Assembly: GCA_963971305.1 (NCBI GenBank)
Contig: OZ020311.1
Location: 2,480,001 to 2,544,000, forward strand
Direction of reading: 5' to 3'
Length of the DNA: 64,000 bases
Origin: Arcuatula senhousia
Lineage: Eukaryota; Mollusca; Bivalvia; Mytilida; Mytilidae
Shown one piece after another: positions 55,004 to 64,000 of the stretch. The position numbers and the translations under genes are program-made. Below the pieces are notes generated by a model. It was given only the letters and a program-made list of their open reading frames with translations. It ran no database searches and was not told the DNA's origin. The first letter of the stretch is position 1; every line of letters begins with the position of its first letter.

Positions 55004-55791
55004 AAATATAAATCTGCTGATTGTAGTCTAAAGTTTTTGTTTATTTTTGGAAAAATTCAAGCTTATTATTCTATGGTCTTCTATTGAAACCCCAATGATG
55101 TCTTAATGGTGAAAATATTTAAATGAAAATACCTCATTAGCATTTGCACATTTTTTACATGTTTTATACATCCCAAATAAACAAGCATAATGAAGTTTAC
55201 ACATTATCACACACTTGTCAAGTCACAAAATTTAAATAAACTGAGGCTATTTATGCGGAAAAAAAATGTCTATTAAACATACCCGTAGTAGTGCATAACG
55301 TACATACTATCCATTTTCTTATTTTCTACGTTGCTTCATGAATAAACGTCAACAATCATTGTTTACTTGGGAAGAGCTGAACTGACGTTGGGATCGGTAA
55401 AATCCGCCAAGTTGTAGGAACGTTTTTGACGCCGTTTTCATCAAACAACCTATTGACGCAGTAAACTCAATTCAACTACGAAATACTGAGGAAATATATG
55501 ATTAGTTGTACATTTTCGTTAATGGAATGATGAAAGTTTTTGTTAAATTCATATAAAAGTATATAAAAGTCGCTGGTTTTGTCTCTGTGAACTTTGATTT
55601 GTTGCCCGTAATTTAAAAAAAAAAATCTCCAGACTTTTTAACCACCCGTAATCCCGATTATTAAGTGAAATCTTACGGTTTTATTACTTTGAAGTGTAAT
55701 TTTAAAGCCATATTAATTACGCATTAATTCCCCCAAACTACAATTTGTACGGCTATCGAAAAAAAAAATAATACTCCGAGTTCCCGCATAG

Positions 55792-56196
55792 TCACGCCCG
55801 CCAATCGCCTGTTCCAAATATGCATTTTGTATCACTTTTTTGGACATAATTCCATTATCATAGAATGTAAGTACATTATAAGAACTCCTTTTCAGACATT
55901 TAATATGGACAGGCCGCTAGTTTGTAATGAAAAAATCGGTAGGTCCTCGAGGGGAAAAGTTCTAGCGCTCTTAAAACCATTCATTTGGAAGTGCCGCTTA
56001 GTAGGCGTACAGATATATCATTTTGTGACAGAATAGAATTCTTTGATTTCCTAAAAACAATAAAATATAAAAAATATAGATTTTCTTACCTGACTGGGGA
56101 AGAAAAAAAGGTACCGCCATGACATATCCGGAAATGCCGCTAACGCAAATCTTTGCATACTATTCGGATATGCGTTAGCGCGATTGGCGGGCGTGA
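55792..56196. mobile_element. MITE-like element with 17-bp TIRs (TCACGCCCGCCAATCGC)
   Basis: The 17-bp terminus is exactly inverted at the other end, with TAG on both sides (55789-55791 and 56197-56199). Near the right end a second hairpin pairs CGCTAACGCA with TGCGTTAGCG. The termini include a CCAAT motif, so these could also act as promoter elements between the two genes. Confidence 0.6.
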
Positions 56197-56997
56197 TAGT
56201 ATCAGGATCGGGCAAAACCATTTTTTGGTCAACAGATGCTGAGAAAATCAAGACGTAAACTTAATTATCTTTAGTGATTTATTATTAATTATGACTTTTG
56301 ATGATACATGCTGTTTGTAGGATTCACCGGCAAAATGACTTAATTCAAGTATGCGAATTTTAAAAGGTTTATTTTGTCGTTCTTTCATTCAAATAGTTAA
56401 TTCGCAAATTCGTTAATTCGATTCTCAACTATGCGTCTTTAACTATTTTCCCTGTGAATCCTAAAACAATCAAAACGGTATGAAAAATCCCATACAAGTT
56501 TAACGTAATCTAACGTCATAATAATAATGTTACAAGTACATCGTGTATTGGGTTAAAAATACAATTTATGACAAGTGTGTTAATAAAATGACATTTTCAG
56601 AGAAATAAACTGTTAAGTTTTGTTCAAAATGTGTTAAAAAAAACTACAATGTACTTTTAAGAACACGGTTTTGGAGTTGCGCGATAGAGGAAGGACGAGG
56701 GTATCCGCAAGAAACCAACCACCTACTATAAATAAATATAATTTAAAAACATTTTTCATCAATGTTATTCAAAAATTATTGTTTTGTTTTATTGTATGTA
56801 TTTTTCATGATTCCTAGTGAAACCCGAACATAAATTGACAAAAGTCGAACAACCAGACGGCACGATACAAATAATGAAAACCATTTAACGTAGCACAAAT
56901 AATCCCCTTTTTTCGCGGAAAAGCTTTTTGTGACGTCTTCGGGCTCTTTGTAAACGTAACGTCAACAATCAACTAGTTGCGGTTCGAAATTTCCAAA

Positions 56998-57154
56998 ATG
57001 GGAGAGCCAAAAAATTCAGGACCCGGTTGGGATTTTATTAATGAAGACGGGAGATTGTTTTTTTCGTATACAGGGACGCAAAGCATATGAAGAACATGGA
57101 AATGAAATGGAGATTGAACAGATTGGCTACGGCAGATCAGCGAACGAACTTTGG
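56998..57154 (+). CDS. ParB-like gene exon 1, apparent +1 frameshift
   Basis: ATG at 56998 has a strong context (AAAATGG) and opens MGEPKNSGPGWDFINEDGRL. At a run of seven T (57058-57064) the frame must shift by one base to continue as FFRIQGRKAYEEHGNEMEIE and end SANELW at TGG|GTGAGA. Deleting one T gives 52 codons and the phase 0 that exon 2 needs. The alternative is the start ATG 57041 (MKTGDCFFRIQGRK), which needs no frameshift but has a weak context. Confidence 0.55.
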
Positions 57155-60100
57155 GTGAGAAAACTAAAACGTAACAATTTGCAAACGAATGATATTACAT
57201 GTATGGCAATATTAAAAAACTTTAGATATTGATAATGTATATAAATCAAATTTTAATATAAACAAATAGCTCAGTATTAAAATTACGAAATGTCTATTCG
57301 TGATTCTTAATAAAATATAAGAATAAAATGTTCAATCATTTTGACAGATGGCGTTTTATAGAAACGAGCGTGTGTGAGTGAGTTGGGAGTTTAACGCCCT
57401 TTATTGACGCACCTGGGCCATGTGGAAACATTGACATGTTGTTACTTTTTGAAATATGCGATACAGGATCATTAATCTATAATATAGTTTAATCATTGAA
57501 TTTATAAGTTGTACTGAAATAATTCCCACCAAAAAAAATGCTTTAACAATTTACAGAAATGTTCTAAATATTTGTTTACGCAAATTTTATAAAACATATA
57601 TCAAACTTCAACACGCCCATTTAAAATTTTATTGGTTTATGATGTAGCCACGCCTTTTGATAGGCGTGATTTGCATACTGATTTCATTCCAATTGAATGG
57701 GAAAAATCTCATTGCCGGAGCATTACTTTTAATCAAATTTTGTCAATACTTTTATGTTAGACTGAAGTTACGCACGATACTGCGTCAACGTCTAAATCCT
57801 TCATCCTCACTGAAAAAAAAAAACCTACTAGAATCTTAAGTTTTTAAAACAATAAATATATGAATCCTGCATAATGTCATGAGAGCATAATCTTTCAATA
57901 TATTTTATACGGGACTCTACCTTTGCCTACAAACGAAGTAAATGCCTTAAAACTCAGAACATTAATCAAAAACGCATTTTCGGCGTAACTAAACTGAAGT
58001 TTACGGAATTTACGAAAATATCTTGCGGTCTTGTTACATGTCCGAACTTAATGAAATGTGGTCAAAAACAGTAAAGTCGCTTTTCGCGAAAAATGGAATT
58101 CATAGGTTATGGGCAGATTTTAATGTGAATTGGCAAACATTTTGCATAAAACAATCGTTGTGACGTGTCGTCGGATATTGCTACTTTGTCGAAAAATATT
58201 GCTTTTCTTTTCATTATTGCCTTATTGAGTACTCGTTTGAACGCCAAATTCAGAATATACAACTTTTACACAAATTCTGAAAGCTCTAAAAAGGGTTACA
58301 TACTGATATGAATAATAACATCAAAAGAAGGATGATTTAGAAATAAATTGTAAAGATTCTTGAAAACAACGTTAAATTTCATGCTGTCCCATGTAACAAT
58401 TTTGGTTTTCGGAAAATGTTTTGGCACCATAAAAACTGCAAAAAGTTGGCGTAGACTTTTGAAACCTAGTAGATATGATCTGTAGATTCCCTTTGTTACA
58501 TTGTCAAAATGGTATCTTTTTCAAAGCCCTGAATTAGAAAATCTGAGTACGAATGCAAATTTGGTTTGTTTGTCCAGTACGACAAAACTGAAAAATATTC
58601 CGGAATATTTTACAATTTTCAAATTAATAATAGTTACTTTGTAATAAGCTTAAACTATTTTATTACAAATTCAGTTTCATTCATTTTGTATACTCCTTTT
58701 TCCAAATTTGTCAAAAAAGCTTGTCACGCATGCAGATTTGTCCCCCAGTAGAAAATCGCTTCAAAGATGAAACAAACTGAAAACGGACAACGTTTTATGA
58801 AAATCAATTACAATCGATAATCAGATAATATAGCCTACAAGAAAAAAGAAACAGAAATCGAATGGTGCGTCGGTTGTGTTATTTGCTCTTATATCTCCAA
58901 TAATATACAAATCTGAAAATGTTTCGCAGAAATGTCCCGTCCTTTAGTTTACAGCGTTGTTGCGTAAAAAAAGTTGAAAATTTTAACGTTTCAACAGTAC
59001 AAAAAATCATGAAATATCGTAAAATAAGGTTTGTTTCATACTTCTGATACAATTAGCGTACCATGTCAATAACTGAAAATCTACGCTCTTACAGTTTGTC
59101 CAATCAACTTTGGAATTTAATTTCATGTAAACTTATTACCGTAGAGACATACATAGTTTCCCTTCAAGACCGTAGACAATTAAATGCACCTACACATAAA
59201 AGGCGCAAAATTGTACGATCATTCAGATAAACGCGTCGAAATTAAAGCCGACGTTACCGTAAAGGACGCAAATTTATTTAGCTTACGTAATGTCTTTCGT
59301 AACGAGGTTGTGTTTCTAAGTTAAACTTCCAGTGCATGACTAATGAACGCCTTGGACAAAATTTTTGAAAAGTGATACACCTATTTTTTATGCTGTATTG
59401 AATAGTTAACGGCAATGTCGACAGAGACTTTGTTTAATTTCCATTTCAAATATGATTTGCAAAAATGAAATATTCTGAAAACTTATTCGAATTACAAATA
59501 TTTTACCTGAATGTAATAAAATACACACATCAAATTTTATGTACCCTAAATGTATACGAGAAACATATAGTTTTAATGTATTAAGATTTGAAAGTAGTGA
59601 GTGAGTGAGTTGGTGTTTTACGCCCGTGCAACGCTATATAGGTTATTTACAGGCGATGAACATGAAAAGGGTGATAAAATGAACATGAAATGATGATGAT
59701 AAATGAAATATGGGGGTGGGGTGGGAAACAAAGGACCGGTAAATTTTGAAGAACCACAGGAAAAGGGGAGAGGTGGGTGAGGGACAGAAAATTTAGCCTA
59801 TGTGGTGCACGACCTGAAAACACAGAATGTGTGTTAAAACAACAATATATGCTATTATCTCCACCATCTTGATTATAGAACCACAAAATTTTGTTTTGTA
59901 GATAAAAAGTAAAGGAGCTAAGGTTGGGAAGAATGTGTTCCTTTCATCATTCAAACCCTTGTCTGAGGAATGCAAAGGTTTGAAATGTTCATCGGTCAAT
60001 GAGCTTGTTTCTTCCCTGAAACATAAGTTTGAATGGCTAATAGTACACAACAGGAAAAGAAAGACCCCATGTAACACGCCGAAAGAAAAAGAAAAGAAAC

Positions 60101-63100
60101 AAAAAATAACAATTGGAGATGAGGAAGTCTCAGCAAGTTATGAAGAAAGAGAGTTGCCAGACATTCTATTCCTGGACAAATTTATAGGTATTGGTTTATT
60201 AGCATCCCCAATAGTGTTCGTTACTATTAAACCATATATGGGATTACTTTATGGACCACTTCTTTCATTTATTATTGGAACCCCACTATCAGACTCGTTT
60301 TAAATTAGCTATAGGCATCTGATATTTGGTATACAGACAGTTCAGGTTATGGTCTACACACAACAGTAACCATGCCGTTTGACCCTGACCCCAATTTCAT
60401 GCTCCAGTGACTCTGTGAACTTAGGTTTTTTTCAGGTCGAAAACTTCTTTGTAAGACTTTTGTGGAAAATGAATTACTTGCTACTTAGTTGCTAGGCATC
60501 TGATATTTGGTATACAGACAGATCAGGTTATGATCTATGCCATGTGACCTTGACCCCATTTTCTCGCTCCAGTTACTTTGTGAACTTGGCTTGTTTTTTA
60601 GGCCATAAACGTCTTTGTAAGACTTTTGTGGAAAATGAATTTCTTGAAAAGTATAATAGCTAGGCATCTGGTATTTAGTATACAGACAGTTGAGGTAATG
60701 GTCTATGCAACTGCTACCATGACGTTGACCTTGACCCCATTTTCATTCTTCAGTGACTTTGTGAACTTGGGTCTTTTTTTTCAGGCTGTAAACTTCTTTG
60801 GAAGACTTTTGTGGAAAACGAATTTCATAAAAAGGATAATAGCAAGGCATCCGATATCTGGTATACAGACAGTTCAGGTTATGGTCTACACAACTGTTAC
60901 CATGCCATGTGACCTTGACCCCATTTTCTCGCTCCAGTAACTTTGTGAACTTGGGTTGTTTTTTAGGCCATACACGTCTTTGCAAGACTCTTGTGGAAAA
61001 TGAATTACTAGGCATCCGATATTTGGGATATCAATGAATTAAATAAGGGTTCATGTGTCCTTCACCGTGTCATCTGATCTTGACCTCATCTTTGTTGACA
61101 CTAAATGACTGTTAATGTTGGTTTTTTTTTACGGCCCGCGACAAAGTTCCGTCAATTTTTTTTCAGGAACTGTTCATGAGATTGAATTGGAACTTGGTAG
61201 GATGGTTCAGTATGACAAACAATACGTCCTAAATGAATTTGACACCTGTCAGACATCCACTTCCTGTTTGGGACTTAGTCCAATGTGAAAATAGGTGAAC
61301 ATGACTATGAAAATTTCCGTCAAGCTTTTCGCAGGAACCATACATGAGAATGATTTGAAACTTGGTAGGATTGTTTAGTATGACATGCTATACGTCCTAA
61401 GCCATTTTGAGACCCGTCGGACATCTACTTTCTGTTTAGGACTTAGTCCAATGTGAAAATAGGTGAACATGACTTTGAAAATTTCCATCAAGATTTTCTC
61501 AGGTACCATACATGAGAATGATTTGAAATTTGGTAGTTTGGTTAAGTACGACAAACTGTGTGTCCTAAGCGACTTTTAGGTCTGTCAGATATCTTCTTCC
61601 TGTTTGGGGCCTAGCAGGGGCGTCCGTGTCCCATGGACACATTCCTTCTTTACTTTTTTTGTGTTCAGTCTTTTATGTTGAGTCTGTTTCTCAGTGACTA
61701 TGATATCTAGAGTCATTTTGGTTGGTCCACAGGAAAATGTCGAGAATTAATGAATGAATAGTCGAATAACTAGGTATTCTGATGATGCTAGCAGACATAC
61801 TTTAGTGTTAACTCTTGTTTAAAAAAAATCCTGGAGCTCATTAAGGGGATACGTTACGTTAAAAACGACGTTATCGATAAAATTTACCTGTGAAACAGAA
61901 AAACGTCCATTTTCGATTTGAAACGCAACGTCAATTTTAGTTAAACCGCGTTGAACTTTCACGCTATTGTTTATCTTTGATGTAAAATCTTGAAAAAAGA
62001 AGGTCCATGACCTATGACAAAATATATACGGTTGTTTAGAGAAAGATTTGGACTTTCTTGTGTCAGTTTTTGGTTGAAATGTAATGAGAAAATTTTGTTT
62101 TTATCAATGGAGAATAACAAAGTTTTGAAAATATTGGATCTTTTCCCATTACTTATAAATTTCCCGCCAAAAACGATAATTTCAAAGTAAAAAAACTTGA
62201 AAAATTGACCCATGACCCCCTATTTCAAATGAATATTTCAATGTGTCGTGGTATTACCTTTCATTACGCAAATTTGTTTTGAAAAGTAAGATGGTCCACC
62301 AAAGTAACGTATCCCCTTAAATTCTGTCATAGCTATGATATATACTGTTACATTGCTACTTGCATGGTACTTATTGTTTGTAAATGTTTTAGGAAAATTT
62401 GATGTCAATGTACTGACTCTTAATGAGCCACCAAAGGAGTATATGACCAGAGATATTAACCAGGACTGGGTCACAACATTGAAAAACCGAATTAAAGAAC
62501 AGCCAACACGAGTTCCAACAATTTTCCCAGTAATGGTTTCACATCACCAGGTACTATCAATAGCAAATTGCTTGAGCCTTCTGTTCTATGACTATCTGAC
62601 TTTCATGAATATTTTATCCACAGGATTGACATTTACCTTAAAATTACCTAAAAATTTATATGTATCCCCCACATTGTTTCTGCAGGCAAAACCAAACTTT
62701 AACTCTTATTATAATACAAATGTATTAAAGTGAATATAAGCTAATGCTTTTTTTTTTAAATTTAGGTAAAAGAAAGACACCAGTTTGTAGACAGCAGAAT
62801 ATCTTGTTATAACTTATGGACACTGGGAGGGAACCACATTCGTTGTGCCCTCCAACAGTTAGCAAAAGAAACACAGTTGCATGAATTAAGGTATGTAAAT
62901 GAAAATTTTCCTTCACAAGAAATTGTTCTACGGTTCTGTTCATAATATTAACATTTGCAATGTCTTTAAAAGGTAATTTACTTTCTGATCATGAATATTC
63001 AAAAAAATTAGAGGCACATTCATTGACAATTCATCATATAGAATAAATATGTATTTGAAATAAAATTAGTTTTTGAACTGTTATTATATATTTTACAGGA

Positions 63101-64000
63101 TTGTTCATATTCATCTATATTATGGATTGAGTGGAGACGAGATGGTGAGACTGGGTAATGTACACAATGGTGCTCAGTCTGTACTGAAACCAACATTTCA
63201 GGTAATACCCTACAGTCAATTTTAGACAAAGTGGTTGATGGTTAATTTTTGCTACATTTTTCTTAGCAGCTTCTCATTAATATTGTCAAAATGCTTAAAG
63301 TCAAAGATCATTAACTTAAATGTAATTTATAATTTACATAAATCAATAGGCATGTTACTATAGCTATAGAACCTTAAAATCATAATAAAATGAGTCGAAC
63401 TCCTCAAATTCATTTTCTACTTTTTATGTTTTCTAATTTAAGGACTATGTAACACAGACTAGAAAACACTATGTGGAGCAAGGTGATACCAAGTTATCAG
63501 AAGTAGTAGTTCAAATGGTTAAAGATATAGAAGTTAAGGTAAGAACACTCGGTTTATAATATTTTTGGAATGTTTTATCATTTAAATATTGTATAGATAT
63601 GCCTTTTATGCAATAACACTATATTTCATTTGAAATGCCTTTAACAAGTCATGACCATCTTCTCCTTGGTTAGTCGTTCAAAGGTTCTCTATGCATTTGG
63701 TATTATAAAAATATAAACATATGTACATCATAACCACAGGGGCTTGAATTCTGGTCAATTATATCGACTATAAAAAAAATAGACCCCCTACTCTATATTA
63801 GAGTATTATAAAGTAGGGGGTCGATTTTTTTTAAGTCGATATAATTAAATGACCAGAATTCAAGCCCCTGTGATCATAACAACGTCTTTGATGTTGAATT
63901 GTTTATTTCAATTTCAGAATGTAACTAAAGACAGCAGTTTGGTTGGAGCTGTAGTTAGTGTTTCAAAGTACTCTCAAACAAACTTTGAATTAGTCAATAA
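56998..64000 (+). CDS. Uncharacterised animal gene with a ParB/Srx-like domain, exons 1-7, partial
   Basis: I recognise the fold but not the gene. Seven exons join in phase (0, 1, 0, 2, 0, 0) to about 380 codons and continue past the window. Exons 3-5 show the order of a ParB N-terminal domain: an entry segment KFDVNVLTLNEPPKEYM, a helix WVTTLKNRIKEQP before a PTIFPVMV strand, then the box LWTLGGNHIRCALQQLAKE (compare GxRRxxA in ParB, GNHR in relatives), and a strand-helix RIVHIHLYYGL-SGDEMVRLGNVHNG resembling the 'EN/hN' box. In bacteria this domain binds or hydrolyses CTP or nucleic acid; in sulfiredoxin it binds ATP. Its activity here is unknown. Exon 2 has a basic, lysine-rich stretch that could be nuclear-targeting. 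No signal peptide was seen. Possible domestication from a mobile element is only inference. Confidence 0.75.
57155..59901. other. Intron 1 of the ParB-like gene
   Basis: AT-rich. Contains SINE-like heads at 57371-57430 and 59596-59660 (GTGAGTGAGTTGG, TTTAACGCCC) and a short hairpin CACGCC-GGCGTG at 57652-57668. No further exon could be supported. Confidence 0.55.
59902..60187 (+). CDS. ParB-like gene exon 2
   Basis: 286 nt, phase 0 to 1. The acceptor is TTTTGTTTTGTAG and the donor is ATAG|GTATTG. It encodes IKSKGAKVGKNVFLSSFKPL, a lysine/arginine-rich segment (HNRKRKTPCNTPKEKEKKQK) and ELPDILFLDKFI. Joined to exon 3 it reads LDKFIGKFDVNVL, which makes the junction convincing. The ORF can also run on to a stop at 60303, so intron retention would give a short isoform. 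Confidence 0.72.
60308..61015 (+). repeat. Four tandem units of a pearl-like core
   Basis: Units of about 177 bp share GGCATCTGATATTTGGTATA, CAGACAGTTCAGGTTATGG, GTGACCTTGACCCCATTTTC and AAGACTTTTGTGGAAAATGA. No tail is visible. Located in intron 2 of the ParB-like gene. Confidence 0.75.
61135..61650 (-). mobile_element. Pearl-like element, reverse orientation
   Basis: Three units of about 165 bp, ending AGCAGGGGCG and GTCCCATGGACACATTC. This is the reverse complement of the element type at 32314-32693. Confidence 0.72.
61845..62316. mobile_element. TTAA-flanked MITE (GGGGATACGTTAC ends)
   Basis: GGGGATACGTTAC and GTAACGTATCCCC are perfect inverted repeats placed directly inside TTAA (61841-61844 and 62317-62320), a piggyBac-type signature. 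It is 472 bp with no transposase. It sits just upstream of exon 3 of the ParB-like gene. Confidence 0.85.
62393..62550 (+). CDS. ParB-like gene exon 3
   Basis: 158 nt, phase 1 to 0. The acceptor is AATGTTTTAG and the donor is CAG|GTACTA. It encodes the first strand and helix of the ParB-like domain (KFDVNVLTLNEPPKEYM through PTIFPVMVSHHQ). Confidence 0.85.
62766..62890 (+). CDS. ParB-like gene exon 4
   Basis: 125 nt, phase 0 to 2. The acceptor is TTTAAATTTAG and the donor is AAG|GTATGT. It carries the diagnostic LWTLGGNHIRCALQQLAKE box. Confidence 0.87.
63099..63201 (+). CDS. ParB-like gene exon 5
   Basis: 103 nt, phase 2 to 0. The acceptor is TATTTTACAG and the donor is CAG|GTAATA. It encodes IVHIHLYYGLSGDEMVRLGN then VHNGAQSVLKPTFQ. 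Confidence 0.87.
63443..63538 (+). CDS. ParB-like gene exon 6
   Basis: 96 nt, phase 0 to 0. The acceptor is TCTAATTTAAG and the donor is AAG|GTAAGA. It encodes DYVTQTRKHYVEQGDTKLSE then VVVQMVKDIEVK, probably helical. Confidence 0.83.
63735..63872. mobile_element. 138-bp near-perfect palindrome (foldback MITE)
   Basis: CACAGGGGCTTGAATTCTGG is exactly inverted at 63853-63872. The arms continue through ATATCGACT and GACCCCCTAC to a loop of about 20 bp. It lies in intron 6 of the ParB-like gene and would form a long hairpin in the pre-mRNA. Confidence 0.88.
63918..64000 (+). CDS. ParB-like gene exon 7 (runs off the window)
   Basis: The acceptor is TTCAATTTCAG. It encodes NVTKDSSLVGAVVSVSKYSQ then TNFELVN and is still open at the window edge. 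Confidence 0.78.

Noticed and set aside
55284..55317. Minus-strand mini-exon MDSMYVMHYY with donor CGG|GTATGT
   Set aside because: Its phase (2) does not fit UNC80 exon 1 of the window, and nothing else supports it.
56090..56221. Independent minus-strand gene start (MVLPDPDTITPANRANAYP...)
   Set aside because: A good ATG and donor, but it overlaps a MITE-like element with hairpins and has no similarity to known proteins; kept only as a weak candidate first exon of UNC80.
59935..60303. Stand-alone 122-residue membrane protein
   Set aside because: The frame starts at a GTG in the middle of an exon. The upstream acceptor and the donor at 60187 place most of it as exon 2 of the ParB-like gene, and the hydrophobic end is intron read-through.

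Overview
This is a eukaryotic, AT-rich, intron-rich window. It most likely comes from a bivalve mollusc. That is inferred from spliced animal genes plus many 'pearl'-type interspersed elements (tandem core units of about 160-180 bp, a GACGGACGG microsatellite and a terminal hairpin), which are typical of bivalves. No prokaryotic genes, rRNA, CRISPR array or intact tRNA gene was seen.

Two host genes can be assembled from splice sites, phases and protein similarity. (1) On the minus strand, from 49476 down to 1215, fifteen phase-consistent exons encode a central-to-C-terminal part of UNC80, the large scaffold of the NALCN sodium-leak channel complex. The reading frame continues past the left edge, and the N-terminal part of the protein was not found in the window. 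(2) On the plus strand, from 56998 to beyond the right edge, seven exons encode an uncharacterised protein with a ParB/Srx-like domain. Its first exon appears to carry a one-base homopolymer frameshift.

The most striking object is at 22650-32104: about 112 head-to-tail copies of an 84-bp unit. The unit is a copy of the 3' end of UNC80 exon 12 plus the first 7 bases of its intron. The real exon (32028-32185) runs directly into the array, so almost every monomer carries the exon's 5' splice site, AAG|GTACGT. The unit is 28 codons long and open on both strands, but its variants look neutral and the array is probably intronic. It also shows higher-order repeats (12-mer, 1008 bp; a second register 51 monomers, 4284 bp, away). 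Three other UNC80 exons (7, 13, 15) also have partial tandem copies beside them.

Layout. 1-2040: last UNC80 exons of the window and a tRNA-derived SINE. 2041-21809: a 19.8-kb intron filled by a nested stack of transposable elements, at least five levels deep. 21810-32185: exons 13 and 12 around the satellite. 32186-49476: the other UNC80 exons, with introns holding a Tc1 element (itself split by a pearl-like element), a 5'-truncated LINE and several pearl-like elements and MITEs. 49477-56997: mostly pearl-like repeats, a TA-flanked MITE and a 30-bp minisatellite. 56998-64000: the ParB-like gene, with repeats and two foldback/MITE elements in its introns.

Gene calls rest on visible splice signals, exact phase agreement and remembered family sequence. 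No alignment or search was run.
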